NCBI GenBank assembly: GCA_003168255.1
Contig: PMSU01000130.1
Span: 18,464-82,463, forward strand
Source: Actinomycetota bacterium
GTDB lineage: Bacteria > Actinomycetota > Actinomycetes > Streptosporangiales > Streptosporangiaceae
Direction of reading: 5' to 3'
Length of the DNA stretch: 64,000 bases
Shown here: positions 56,401 to 64,000 of the stretch, piece by piece
Layout: every line of letters starts with the position of its first letter
Numbering within the stretch: the first letter of the stretch is position 1
Notes under the pieces: generated by a model
Told to the model about the DNA's origin: nothing
Databases searched by the model: none
Seen by the model: the letters and a program-made list of their open reading frames with translations, nothing else
Program-made: the position numbers and the translations under genes

Positions 56401-57049
56401 TGGCGAGATCTGCGAGTACGGCTACCCGCGCAACGACGTGCTCTGCCGCGGCGGCTCGGCAGCGGCCGCCGCCCAGGTGCGCAGGAAGCTCGGCCTGCCC
56501 GATGGCAAGCGCGTGGTGCTTTACGCCCCGACCTGGCGGGACAACCAGTTCTATGCGTCCGGTAAGTACCGGTTCGACCTTCGGCTCGACCTGGAGAAGG
56601 CATGGCGCACGCTCGGCGATGACTACCTGATCCTGGTCAGGGGCCACCACCACCTGGCCGACGACGTGCCGGCCGGGATGCGTCCCGGGTTCGCGCTCAA
56701 CGTCACGGACTACCCCGACATCTCCGAGCTCTTCCTGATCAGCGATGTCCTGATCACGGACTACTCATCGGTGATGTTCGACTTTGCGAGCACCGGCAGG
56801 CCGATTCTGTTCTTCACCTATGACCTGGACAAGTACCGGGACACCCTGCGCGGTTTCTACTTCGACCTCGAGGCCGAGGCGCCGGGGCCGCTGCTGGCCA
56901 CGTCCGACGAGGTGCTAGCGGCGGTGCGGGACATCGATGCGGTGGCGGACCGGCATCGCAGCCAGTACGAGGCGTTCGCTGCCAGGTACTGCCCGCTCGA
57001 CGACGGCAAGGCGGCCGCGCGGGTATGCGATCGGCTGTTCGGCTCCTGA
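53486..57049 (+). CDS. GT2 and CDP-glycerol glycerophosphotransferase-like fusion protein
   Basis: 1187 residues from GTG 53486 (GGAGG ten bases upstream; ATG 53465 adds seven). N-terminal GT2 glycosyltransferase (about 1-230): RVSVVVPFYNNSETL, VDDGSTDS and AFVDADDM with the DxD. A middle region of about 480 residues contains beta-sandwich-like units. The C-terminal half (about 810-1180) is TagF-like: WHGTPLKRIGFD, VLYAPTWRDNQFY and DVLITDYSSVMFDFAS are the expected motifs. This architecture is annotated as bifunctional in actinobacteria and should build a teichoic-acid-like or phosphoglycan polymer on the cell wall. The stop abuts the end of the convergent sigma fragment. Confidence 0.9.
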   Translation: MAVPRVSVVVPFYNNSETLADCLKSIAAQTMPDLEVFMVDDGSTDSGAEIAAAQAAADPRFTLIQVPHGGSPGYARNHGIGRATGEFLAFVDADDMIVRNAYEVLLHTLESSGSDIVSGNVLRISSEGIGQSALHALAIKGRRIGTHITKTPSLLYDVSVWNKLFRKKFWDDNKLSFPEGVVWEDLQLMERAHVLAKSVDVITDDIYYWRHRGQGELSITQSRTDIANLRDRITALLNIDSFLAEHAPAKLLRQHQRKALVNDLWLYVRDLYKVTDDYQREFIDLTNSYLAQVRRQVYRTLPATHKLAYYLIRARDLKRLLEFVTWLLDQPVQTIPVVRKFGRLRADLPWRRDPAAHIPGKVYKPYWRDLDPFVQVEGIGWRRGRLVISGCAYVPSIDISKRRYTSKIVILRPRRRMRPPIVALATSFPHTQATAQSGQERYSYDWAGFRCEISSRWFRIAGHWLTGDWDCFVLVRAHGVWRPARVHSPALGAAERPDFLQATPGLRVRPEWVGRHLHIGVVRTPARLAGFGQEGENLLVEVDCDLPEQAQPGQPKKAGELVLVRQGGTATQYFPAESVPTAGPAARLRAAVPVDCLPASIDPADPIAAGSARENDGTEWALHVKVPGGGRMQVAFPASLAEASYPRGTRELAVSRSRYGNAVVAERAVRAVIHEHAWDADGKLLLTGRYPGPSGEAVQTVLRRRDSGDHHVAALRRDDDRFSIEIDVAAMPTFGIGMPLRDGVWDISARTQDGGRPVRLQYDHAQLAGITHKKVGAGPKLYTFSTAGYDAPIITAEPKLRLTEQGNFNQRLLRRALYPVQGKLPLREAILFVSWNGKQCSDNPLGIAEELRRRGDDRERIWVVNDWSVPAPAGDTVVLSGTEEYYEAFARCRYVISNDDMQAHYRKRDGQIYLQTWHGTPLKRIGFDIQRPQFASGTAYFGHLSQDVAKWDLLLSQNAFSTPILRRAFKFDGEICEYGYPRNDVLCRGGSAAAAAQVRRKLGLPDGKRVVLYAPTWRDNQFYASGKYRFDLRLDLEKAWRTLGDDYLILVRGHHHLADDVPAGMRPGFALNVTDYPDISELFLISDVLITDYSSVMFDFASTGRPILFFTYDLDKYRDTLRGFYFDLEAEAPGPLLATSDEVLAAVRDIDAVADRHRSQYEAFAARYCPLDDGKAAARVCDRLFGS

Positions 57050-57379
57050 TCAGCCCGGCGCTGCCGCCAGGCCGCGTTTCACCGCGGACAGCGCAAGCCA
57101 GTCCCGGATCCGGCCACGACCGTGGTGCAGGCGAGAGGCGACCGTGCCGACCGGCGTCCCCATGATCTCCGCTATCTCCTTATAGCGGTAGCCCTCGACG
57201 TCCGCAAGGTAGACCGCAAGCTTGAGCTCGTCGGGCAGGTCGCGCAGGGCACAGAGGATGTCGGATTCGGGCAGCCTGTCTAGGGCCTGCGCCTCCGCCG
57301 GGTAACGCGGGCCGCGCGGCTGCGCGCCGGCGGCTGCGAATCTGATGCAACGCTGCTGTGCGTGGTCGCTGACACTCAT
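57050..57379 (-). CDS. Sigma-factor region 4 protein lacking region 2
   Basis: 109 residues. The second half is a textbook sigma region 4: [46 protein letters not shown], close to the SigR/SigH type. The first 45 residues are unlike region 2, so core-binding and -10 recognition are absent. It has its own ribosome site (GGAG five bases before ATG 57379), so it may be translated rather than being a decayed remnant. It might act as an inactive competitor or a DNA-binding regulator. Divergent from the methyltransferase gene. Confidence 0.75.
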   Translation of the reverse strand: MSVSDHAQQRCIRFAAAGAQPRGPRYPAEAQALDRLPESDILCALRDLPDELKLAVYLADVEGYRYKEIAEIMGTPVGTVASRLHHGRGRIRDWLALSAVKRGLAAAPG

Positions 57380-57514
57380 CGTCGCTCCAGCCTGTTGGAC
57401 GCTCCTAACCCATAGACGTTCCCGGACGCTGATTCAGCTAGGAGAAGTTGGTCACAATTTCGCGACGTGGCGAGCCGGCCGCCCGCCGGGCGGCCGATGG
57501 TGAACGCGAGCAGG

Positions 57515-59155
57515 ATGGACACCGTGAATACGACATCCGGCTCCAGGCCGGCCGCCGAGCGCTTGGCCGTGCTGATCAAAGCGGCGTTCGGCCTCGGCGC
57601 GGAGCAGGTAGCCGGCCTGTCCGACGCGGAACGGGAGCTCGCCGCCGGCCCGGCGGCCGACCTGGAGCCGGATACGGTCCTCGACGCCCTGCGCGAGCGA
57701 ATCGCCGCAGGCCGCGACCCGCTCGGTGACGCGCTCTGTGCAGCCAGGGGAGCAGTCGGCCGCAGGCAGCTTGGCCAGACGCTCACCCCCAGTCCCATCG
57801 TGGCGAGCATGATCGAATGGGCGGCACGCCAGCCCGGCGACGCCGGTCCGCGCCGGGTGATCGACCCGGGCACGGGGTCGGCGCGGTTCCTTGTCGCGGC
57901 CGGCCGCCGCTGGCCGCAAGCCGAGCTCATCGGTGTCGAGACCGATCCGGTTGCCGCCCTCATCGCGCGGGCTAATCTTGCCGCAGCCGGCCTCGCGTCC
58001 CGGGCAACGGTGATACGGGACGACTACCGGTCAGTGCGGATTCCGCCGGCCAGCGGCCCGACCCTGTACCTGGGCAACCCGCCCTACGTGCGCCATCACC
58101 AGATACCGGCGGACTGGAAGCAATGGTTCGCCGGCACCGCGCGCCGCCGTGGCCTGGCCGCAAGCGGCCTGGCCGGCCTGCACGTGCATTTTTTCCTCGC
58201 CACCGCGCTGCACGCGGCTCCTGGTGACATCGGGGTATTCATCACGGCCGCCGAATGGCTCGATGTGAACTACGGCAGCCTGGTCCGGTCGCTGCTGCTC
58301 GGCGACCTCGGCGGCCAGTCGGTGCACCTGCTTGAGCCGGCTTCCCCAGTCTTCGCCGACGCGACCGTGACGTCGGCAATCTCGTGTTTCCTGCCGGGCA
58401 GCAAGCCGGACTCGATGCGGCTGCGGCTGGCTGCCAGTCCCGACGAGCTCGGTGCGCTCAGCGGCGGCCAGCCGGTATCCCGCGCCAGGCTGACGCAGGC
58501 GCGCCGCTGGGGACCGCTGGTGCGCGACCCGGCCAGGCCGTCGGCCCGGCTTCCGGCCGGTCATGTCGAGCTCGGCGAGATCTGCCGGGTCCATCGCGGC
58601 CAGGTCACCGGGGCGAATGCGGTCTGGGTCCGCGGTCAGGCCGACGCCGACGTTCCGCTTAGGTTCCGGTTCCCCGCGGTTACCAGGGCACGGGAGCTGT
58701 TTGGTGCCGCTGAGGTGCTCGCCACCGCCGCGTCGCTGCGGGTCGTCATCGATCTGCCCGCCGAGCTCGACGGGCTGGCCGACCCGGAGCGCGAGCTGGT
58801 CCGCGCGTTCATCGCCAGCGCGGCCCGGGCTGGCGCCGCGGATTCCTACATCGCCAGGCATCGCCGTCCCTGGTGGCGGGTCAGGCTGGCCGAGCCCGCG
58901 CCGATCCTGGCCAGCTACATGGCCCGCCGCCCGCCCGCCTTCGTCCGCAACATGGCCGGCGTCCGCCACCTGAACATCGCGCACGGGCTCTACCCGCGGG
59001 ACCCCCTGCCCGGCCAGGTTCTCGACCGGCTCGCCGGGTACCTGCGGCGCTCGGTCGGGCTCGGCCAGGGCCGCACCTACGCCGGCGGGCTGACGAAATT
59101 CGAGCCGGGCGAGATGGAGCGGCTGCCGGTCCCCTGGGAGCAGATCCGGGACTGA
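57515..59155 (+). CDS. Orphan N6-adenine DNA methyltransferase (type IIG/TaqI-like)
   Basis: 546 residues. SAM-binding motif VIDPGTGSARFLVAAG at 116-131, acidic residue in GVETDP, and catalytic NPPY at 188-191, the N6-adenine signature. The region beyond 330 resembles a target-recognition domain of TaqI/Eco57I-type enzymes (VHRGQVTGANAVWV ... ELGEICR). No nuclease domain is fused or adjacent, so it is probably an epigenetic or protective orphan enzyme. The start is uncertain: ATG 57515 or GTG 57524, the latter better spaced from AGGA. Confidence 0.87.
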   Translation: MDTVNTTSGSRPAAERLAVLIKAAFGLGAEQVAGLSDAERELAAGPAADLEPDTVLDALRERIAAGRDPLGDALCAARGAVGRRQLGQTLTPSPIVASMIEWAARQPGDAGPRRVIDPGTGSARFLVAAGRRWPQAELIGVETDPVAALIARANLAAAGLASRATVIRDDYRSVRIPPASGPTLYLGNPPYVRHHQIPADWKQWFAGTARRRGLAASGLAGLHVHFFLATALHAAPGDIGVFITAAEWLDVNYGSLVRSLLLGDLGGQSVHLLEPASPVFADATVTSAISCFLPGSKPDSMRLRLAASPDELGALSGGQPVSRARLTQARRWGPLVRDPARPSARLPAGHVELGEICRVHRGQVTGANAVWVRGQADADVPLRFRFPAVTRARELFGAAEVLATAASLRVVIDLPAELDGLADPERELVRAFIASAARAGAADSYIARHRRPWWRVRLAEPAPILASYMARRPPAFVRNMAGVRHLNIAHGLYPRDPLPGQVLDRLAGYLRRSVGLGQGRTYAGGLTKFEPGEMERLPVPWEQIRD

Positions 59156-59165
59156 CGCGCCGCGG

Positions 59166-60731
59166 TCAGATCCAGGTGCTGAACCACATTCTGGCCAGCC
59201 AGGAACTGTACGGGATCACCTTCGCCGCGAGGACCGGGTACAGGTAATAGAAGTTGAGCAGCACGGCGAGCAGGTACGCGCCGGTAACGGCCGCGCCTAT
59301 CACACGGCGCGCGGGACTTGCCCGGGCCGAGCCGATGAGCAGGCCGAGGCACAGGGTAATGGAAAGCACCAGGAACGGGTCGAAGGCGACGGCGTAGAAG
59401 TAGAACTTGGTCCTGTTCAGGAACAGGAACCAGGGCAGCAAGCCGGCCGCGACGCCAACCAGGACGGCGCCCGCCCGCCAGTCCCGCTGCGTCAGCCACC
59501 AGGCAATGCAGATGAGCAGGGTGGCGATGGACACCCACCAGATCATCGGCGTGCCGATAGCCAGGACTTCCTGCGAGCAGTTCGCGACGTGGCAGCCATC
59601 CTGGCCGAGCTTGGAAGGCGCGTAGTAGTACGAGACGGGCCTGCTGATCACTAGCCAAGACCAGGGCTGCGACTCGTACGGGTGGTGCACGGACAGGGTG
59701 GCGTTGAAGTGCAGCATCGCCTTGTTGTACTCAAACAGCGAGACCAGCGCCGAGATCACCGGAGTGTGGATGCCGTGCTGCGCGGCCCAGTCCCTGTCAT
59801 AGCCGGTGTTGGTGAACAGCCAGCCGCTCCAGGCGGTTATGTACGTGACGAGCGGGATGGCGGCGAGGGAGGCGAGCACCCAGCGGCCGTCACGCACAAG
59901 CCCGCCGTAGACCCAGTGCGATACCCCGGCCGCACGCCGGGCGCCGGCATCCCAGGCGAGGGCGAGCCCGCCGAACGCCGGGATATACCAGACGCCGTTC
60001 CACTTGGAGGCGCAGGCGAGCCCGAGGCAGACGCCGCCCAGCACGCGCCACCAGCGCACGCCGAGGTGCGGTCCGCCGTCGTCGGGCCGGCCGCGCTGCA
60101 TGGCGTTGGCCAGGCGTTCCCTGGCCTGGTCGCGGTCGATCACAAGGCAGCCGAACGCGGCAAGTATCCAGAACATCAGGAAGATATCGAGCAGCGCCGT
60201 GCGGCTCATCACGAATTCCAGGCCGTCAAGGGACAGCAGCAGGCCTGCGACACAGCCGAGCAGCGTGGATCTGGTCATCCGGCGGGCGATCCGCGCGGTC
60301 ATCAGGATGGCAAGCGAGCCCACGACAGCGACCGCGAATCGCCACCCGAACGGGTTAAGCCCGAACAGCCACTCGCCCGCCGCTATCATGATTTTTCCGA
60401 ACGGCGGATGGGCGACGAACTCGCCGCCGGGAGCCCAGATGTGCGGGTCGCCCCGCGCGAGCAGGCCGTTGCGGTTACTTATGTAGTTGTGCTCGGTTCC
60501 GTACTTGAGGATCCCGAGGGCATCGGGTACGTAATACGTCTCGTCAAAGACGATCGATGGTGGGACCGAGAGCCTGTTGAACCGCAGGAACGTACCAAAC
60601 GCAGTGACGAGCAGCGGGCCTATCCAGCCCCAGGCCCGGCTCCCCGGCATCGGCGGACAGAGCCTGACTGCAAGCGCGGATAGGTGCGGGCGCCTACGCG
60701 TGGTTGCCGCCTCCGCCTGGGATGTCGTCAT
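59166..60731 (-). CDS. Protein O-mannosyltransferase (PMT family, GT39)
   Basis: 521-residue polytopic membrane enzyme that moves mannose from polyprenyl-phosphate-mannose to Ser/Thr of exported proteins. The catalytic acidic pair is Asp63-Glu64 in VFDETYYVPDA; HPPFGKIMIAAGEWLFG is the second conserved loop and the C-terminal membrane region continues to RTKFYFYAVAFDPFLVL. It closely follows the mycobacterial Rv1002c type, which also lies next to rsmI. ATG at 60731 is preferred over the GTG at 60773, which overlaps rsmI. The acceptor donor may be made with the GT2 enzyme two genes away. Confidence 0.93.
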   Translation of the reverse strand: MTTSQAEAATTRRRPHLSALAVRLCPPMPGSRAWGWIGPLLVTAFGTFLRFNRLSVPPSIVFDETYYVPDALGILKYGTEHNYISNRNGLLARGDPHIWAPGGEFVAHPPFGKIMIAAGEWLFGLNPFGWRFAVAVVGSLAILMTARIARRMTRSTLLGCVAGLLLSLDGLEFVMSRTALLDIFLMFWILAAFGCLVIDRDQARERLANAMQRGRPDDGGPHLGVRWWRVLGGVCLGLACASKWNGVWYIPAFGGLALAWDAGARRAAGVSHWVYGGLVRDGRWVLASLAAIPLVTYITAWSGWLFTNTGYDRDWAAQHGIHTPVISALVSLFEYNKAMLHFNATLSVHHPYESQPWSWLVISRPVSYYYAPSKLGQDGCHVANCSQEVLAIGTPMIWWVSIATLLICIAWWLTQRDWRAGAVLVGVAAGLLPWFLFLNRTKFYFYAVAFDPFLVLSITLCLGLLIGSARASPARRVIGAAVTGAYLLAVLLNFYYLYPVLAAKVIPYSSWLARMWFSTWI

Positions 60732-60764
60732 CGGTTGCCATCGTATTAGTGCGGGGACGCTAGC

Positions 60765-61727
60765 GTGAGTCACGGCATGAAAGACAACTCACCAGGAACC
60801 CTGACCGTCGCGGCGGTCCCGATCGGCTGCCTGGATGACGCATCACCCAGGCTCACCGCGGCTCTCGCGCAGGCGCGGATAATCGCGGCAGAGGACACCA
60901 GGCGGCTGCGCAGGCTGGCCGCGGGCCTCGGCATTTCGCTCACCGCCACGGTCGTGTCGTATTACGACGCCGTGGAGCAGCGCAAGGTCGCCGGGCTCAT
61001 CGATGAGCTGGCCGCGGGCCATGATGTGCTGCTTGTTACCGACGCCGGCATGCCGAGTGTCAGCGATCCCGGGTACCGGCTGGTGTCGGCGGCGGTGTCG
61101 GCGGGCGTCCGGGTGTGCGCACTGCCGGGGCCGTCCGCGGTCACGGCGGCGCTCGCCGTGTCCGGCCTGCCCTGCGACCGGTTTTGCTTCGAAGGGTTCC
61201 CGCCCCGGCGGGCCGGCGAGCGGTCGCGACGGCTGGCCGAGCTGGCTGGGCAGCAGCGGACCATGGTGTTCTTCGAGTCGCCGCGCAGGCTCGCGGCGAC
61301 GCTGGCGCAGCTTGCCGGGGCGTTCGGCGAGCTGCGCAGGGCAGTGGTGTGTCGCGAGCTGACCAAGACGCACGAGGAAATCCGCCGCGGCACGCTGGCC
61401 GAGCTTGCCGGCTGGGCCGCTGCCGGTGTCCGCGGCGAGATCACGCTCGTCGTGGCGGGCGCGGCCGCACCCGAGCCCGACGAGACGCGGTCGGCCCTGG
61501 CCGCCGCGGCCGATGAGGCGGCCGAACTGGTGGCGGCCGGCGCGTCACGCAGGGACGCCATCGCCTCGGTGGCCCTGTCCCGCGGGCTGCGCAGGCGCGC
61601 GGTCTACGAAGCGGTGGTGTCCGGGGTCGCGGGCGAACCAGTGGCGCCTGGAGCCGCCAGCGGACCAGCAGCGGCGCCGCCAGGCCGTAGCCTGGACGTC
61701 GGCCCAGAGGAGACGACGTGGAACTGA
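60765..61727 (+). CDS. rsmI: 16S rRNA 2'-O-ribose methyltransferase RsmI
   Basis: Methylates C1402 of 16S rRNA at the ribose. 320 residues; the tetrapyrrole-methylase fold motifs are VAAVPIGCLDD (near the usual TPIGNL), IIAAEDTRRLRRL, LVTDAGMPSVSDPGYRLV, LPGPSAVTAALAVSGLPCDRFCFEGFPP and ESPRRL. Start GTG 60765 (GGGG eight bases upstream) or ATG 60777. Divergent from the mannosyltransferase with only 33 bases between. The last 12 bases contain the start of the next gene. Confidence 0.95.
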   Translation: MSHGMKDNSPGTLTVAAVPIGCLDDASPRLTAALAQARIIAAEDTRRLRRLAAGLGISLTATVVSYYDAVEQRKVAGLIDELAAGHDVLLVTDAGMPSVSDPGYRLVSAAVSAGVRVCALPGPSAVTAALAVSGLPCDRFCFEGFPPRRAGERSRRLAELAGQQRTMVFFESPRRLAATLAQLAGAFGELRRAVVCRELTKTHEEIRRGTLAELAGWAAAGVRGEITLVVAGAAAPEPDETRSALAAAADEAAELVAAGASRRDAIASVALSRGLRRRAVYEAVVSGVAGEPVAPGAASGPAAAPPGRSLDVGPEETTWN

Positions 61728-63049
61728 CCGTGGTGATGCCGTGCCTCAACGAGGCGGAAACGGTCGCCACCTGCGTTCGCAAGGCAGCCGGGTTCCTTGC
61801 CGCCCATGGCGTGGACGGAGAGGTCGTTGTCGCGGACAACGGCAGCACCGATGGCAGCCAGGCGCTGGCCCGTGAGGCAGGGGCACGAGTCGTTCCGGTG
61901 CCGGGCAAGGGCTATGGCAATGCGCTGATGGGCGGGATCCTGGCGGCCAGGGGCAGTTACATCATCATGGGCGACGCCGACGACAGCTACGATTTCGCCG
62001 AGCTGATGCCGTTCGTGCTGGCTCTGCGCAATGGCGCCGACCTGGTAATGGGCAACCGGTTCGCCGGCGGCATCGCGCCGGGGGCCATGCCTGCCCTGCA
62101 TCGCTACCTGGGCAACCCGGTGCTGAGCTTCATCGGCAGGCTGTTCTTCCGCAGCAAGATCGGTGACTTCCACTGCGGGCTGCGCGGGTTCCGCAGGGAC
62201 AGCGTGCTTGCCCTCGGGCTACAGGCGAGCGGGATGGAATTCGCCAGCGAGATGGTGGTGAAGGCGACGCTGGCCGGGCAGCGGATCGCCGAGGTGCCGA
62301 CCACGCTGGCGCCGGACGGCAGGAGCCGGCCACCGCACCTGCGGAGCTGGCGGGATGGCTGGCGGCATCTTCGGTTCCTGCTGCTGTTCAGCCCGCGCTG
62401 GCTGTTCCTCATCCCCGGACTGGTGGTGCTGGCGATCGGCCTGGTGATCGGCGTGGCGGTGGTTCCCGCACCGTTCAGCGTCGGCACCGTCAGGTTTGAC
62501 GTCGATACGCTCGTCGCCGCCGCGGCGATGGTGGTGATCGGTTTCCAGGCCGTGCTGTTCGCGCTGTTCACCAAGGTCTACGCGAGCGCAGAGGGCTTCC
62601 TGCCTGAGGATCGCTGGCCGCAGCGGGTGCTGCGGACCTGGACCCTGGAGCGAGGCCTGGTGGCTGGCGGCCTGCTCGGGCTGGCCGGCCTGGCCGGTAC
62701 CGTGACGTCGCTCGTCGACTGGCAGACACACGGGTTCGGGCCGCTACAGCCCACCCACGTGCTGCGGCTCATGGTGCCGTCGGCGACCGCGCTCATCGTC
62801 AGCTGCCAGGCGATCTTCGGCACGTTCTTCCTCAGCATCCTGGGCATCAGGCGTAGCCAGCACCCCGGCGAGGGGGCGGCGCACGGTCAGTCGGCCGCGG
62901 CCGCGGATGCGGGGATGCCAGCGGCAGCGCCGGCCGCCGCAGCGGATGCCGCGGATGCGGGGATGCGAGCGACAGCGCCGGCCGCCGCAGCGGACGCCGG
63001 GATGCCGCAGACAGCGGAGGTACCGCCGGCCGGGCGCGCTGCCAGGTGA
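61718..63049 (+). CDS. Polyprenyl-phosphate-sugar type GT2 with membrane domain
   Basis: 443 residues. Catalytic GT2 domain 1-215: LTVVMPCLNEAETV, VVADNGSTDGS and IIMGDADDSYDF with the metal-binding acidic motif. Four or so membrane helices follow (about 225-390). This resembles dolichyl/undecaprenyl-phosphate glucose or mannose synthases with a membrane anchor. The 55-residue C-terminal tail is an Ala/Met/Asp-rich repeat (AAAADAGMP). GTG at 61718 with AGAGGAG upstream; overlaps rsmI by ten bases, so translation is coupled. Could provide the lipid-linked sugar for the mannosyltransferase, but this is inference. Confidence 0.88.
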   Translation: MELTVVMPCLNEAETVATCVRKAAGFLAAHGVDGEVVVADNGSTDGSQALAREAGARVVPVPGKGYGNALMGGILAARGSYIIMGDADDSYDFAELMPFVLALRNGADLVMGNRFAGGIAPGAMPALHRYLGNPVLSFIGRLFFRSKIGDFHCGLRGFRRDSVLALGLQASGMEFASEMVVKATLAGQRIAEVPTTLAPDGRSRPPHLRSWRDGWRHLRFLLLFSPRWLFLIPGLVVLAIGLVIGVAVVPAPFSVGTVRFDVDTLVAAAAMVVIGFQAVLFALFTKVYASAEGFLPEDRWPQRVLRTWTLERGLVAGGLLGLAGLAGTVTSLVDWQTHGFGPLQPTHVLRLMVPSATALIVSCQAIFGTFFLSILGIRRSQHPGEGAAHGQSAAAADAGMPAAAPAAAADAADAGMRATAPAAAADAGMPQTAEVPPAGRAAR

Positions 63050-63093
63050 GCTAATGGGCCCGGCGCAGCGCCGGCGGCCAATAGGCTTTCCCC

Positions 63094-64000
63094 ATGCCTT
63101 CGTCGAGCCGCCATATCCTTGCCGCCCCCGCCTGGCCTTATGCGAACGGCCCGCGCCACATCGGGCACGTGTCCGGGTTCGCACTGCCCTGCGACATGTT
63201 CAGCAGGTATCAGCGGATGTCGGGAAGCCAGGTGCTCATGGTCAGCGGCACCGACGAGCACGGGACCCCGATCCAGGTGCAGGCCGACGCGGAGGGCGTG
63301 ACCGCCCGGGAGCTCGCCGACCGCTACAACCGGATCATCGCCGAGGACCTGACAAACCTGGGCATGTCCTACGACCTCTTCACCCGTACGACTACCCGCA
63401 ACCACTACGCGGTGACCCAGGAAATCTTCACCGGGCTCTACAACAACGGCTACATCTTCGCCAAGACCGCCATGGGCGCGATCTCGCCATCCACCGGCCG
63501 TACGCTGCCGGACCGGTACATCGAGGGAACCTGCCCCATCTGCGGATATGACAGCGCGCGCGGCGACCAGTGCGACAACTGCGGCAACCAGCTGGACCCG
63601 GTGGACCTCATCAACCCGCGATCGAGGATCAACGGCGAGACGCCCAAGTTCGTCGAGACCGAGCACTTCTTCTTCGACCTGCCGGCCTTCACCGAGACGC
63701 TCGGCACGTGGCTCCAGTCCAAGAGCGGCCAGTGGCGGCCGAACGTACTGAAGTTCTCGCTCAACTTGCTCAATGACCTGAAGCCGCGCGCCTACACCCG
63801 TGACTTCGACTGGGGCGTACCGGTGCCGCTCGACGGCTGGCGGGACCGGCCGGACAAGCGGATCTACGTCTGGTTCGACGCGGTGGTCGGCTACCTGTCC
63901 GCCTCGATCGAGTGGGCCAGGCGGTCCGGCGATCCGGACGCATGGCGGGCCTGGTGGCAGGCGCCCGACGCCGAGTCCTACTACTTCATGGGCAAGGACA
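63094..64000 (+). CDS. metG: Methionyl-tRNA synthetase MetG (5' part, runs off window)
   Basis: Charges tRNA-Met. 302 codons are visible before the window ends. HIGH motif in [20 protein letters not shown], zinc knuckle [18 protein letters not shown], and the catalytic core [37 protein letters not shown]. The KMSKS loop would follow beyond 64000. ATG at 63094; a short GC stem CCGGC/GCCGG at 63060-63074 lies upstream. The order rsmI, GT2, metG suggests this gene is on the same transcript or just after it. Confidence 0.96.
   Translation, partial: MPSSSRHILAAPAWPYANGPRHIGHVSGFALPCDMFSRYQRMSGSQVLMVSGTDEHGTPIQVQADAEGVTARELADRYNRIIAEDLTNLGMSYDLFTRTTTRNHYAVTQEIFTGLYNNGYIFAKTAMGAISPSTGRTLPDRYIEGTCPICGYDSARGDQCDNCGNQLDPVDLINPRSRINGETPKFVETEHFFFDLPAFTETLGTWLQSKSGQWRPNVLKFSLNLLNDLKPRAYTRDFDWGVPVPLDGWRDRPDKRIYVWFDAVVGYLSASIEWARRSGDPDAWRAWWQAPDAESYYFMGKD

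Overview
The window is about 70% GC, with short intergenic gaps, many GTG starts and strong G/C third-position bias, and reads as chromosomal DNA of an actinobacterium. HspR with a HAIR-type operator, a DUF3151 gene beside class II aldolase, a trehalose-type LpqY/SugABC-like importer, an Rv0338c-like Fe-S oxidoreductase, a CU044_5270-family protein and an actinobacterial protein O-mannosyltransferase all point that way. Streptosporangiales is my best guess at order level, but it is only an inference. I see no rRNA, tRNA, CRISPR array, insertion sequence or prophage gene.

Layout. 1-5753 (minus strand): purA, purD and purB, then murA. 6112-9059: a GNAT acetyltransferase, DUF3151, fba and pyrE. 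9192-12089: a secreted lipase divergent from a TetR regulator with a palindromic operator between them, then a degenerate GGDEF-type protein. 12390-18807: a very large ECF sigma factor fused to a zinc-finger/anti-sigma-like segment, a membrane anchor and an extracellular sensor-like region; a convergent NAD-dependent epimerase; a NYN-domain protein with a long disordered tail; and a helical-repeat protein. 18828-25798 (minus): the heat-shock cluster dnaK-grpE-dnaJ-hspR-clpB with two HAIR-like sites upstream. 26206-35610: a LacI regulator with its operator, an ABC sugar importer, a three-gene minus-strand operon (membrane protein, phosphoesterase, ParB-like) and a GH13 alpha-glucosidase. 35744-37938: an ECF sigma factor overlapping a CU044_5270-like membrane protein.

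38307-46725: a membrane Fe-S oxidoreductase, a two-component system, a membrane-anchored unknown, argS and plsX. 46884-48430: a kamA-family radical SAM gene behind a leader that can fold into mutually exclusive helices, a candidate riboswitch. 48510-51402: a decayed MFS exporter, an SDR and an enoyl-CoA hydratase-like protein. 51539-57049: an asparagine-synthetase-like enzyme whose glutaminase nucleophile Cys2 is Ser, followed by a 1187-residue GT2/CDP-glycerol-transferase-like protein. 57050-59155: a sigma protein reduced to region 4, divergent from an orphan N6-adenine methyltransferase. 59166-64000: protein O-mannosyltransferase, rsmI, a polyprenyl-phosphate-type GT2 and the start of metG.

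The most unusual items are the structured kamA leader, the Cys2-to-Ser AsnB-like protein, the one-polypeptide sigma/anti-sigma/sensor whose frame runs 573 bases into the opposite gene, the region-4-only sigma protein, the internally deleted MFS gene, and a 19-base sequence shared by two intergenic sites 30 kb apart, one of which is a near-perfect palindrome.
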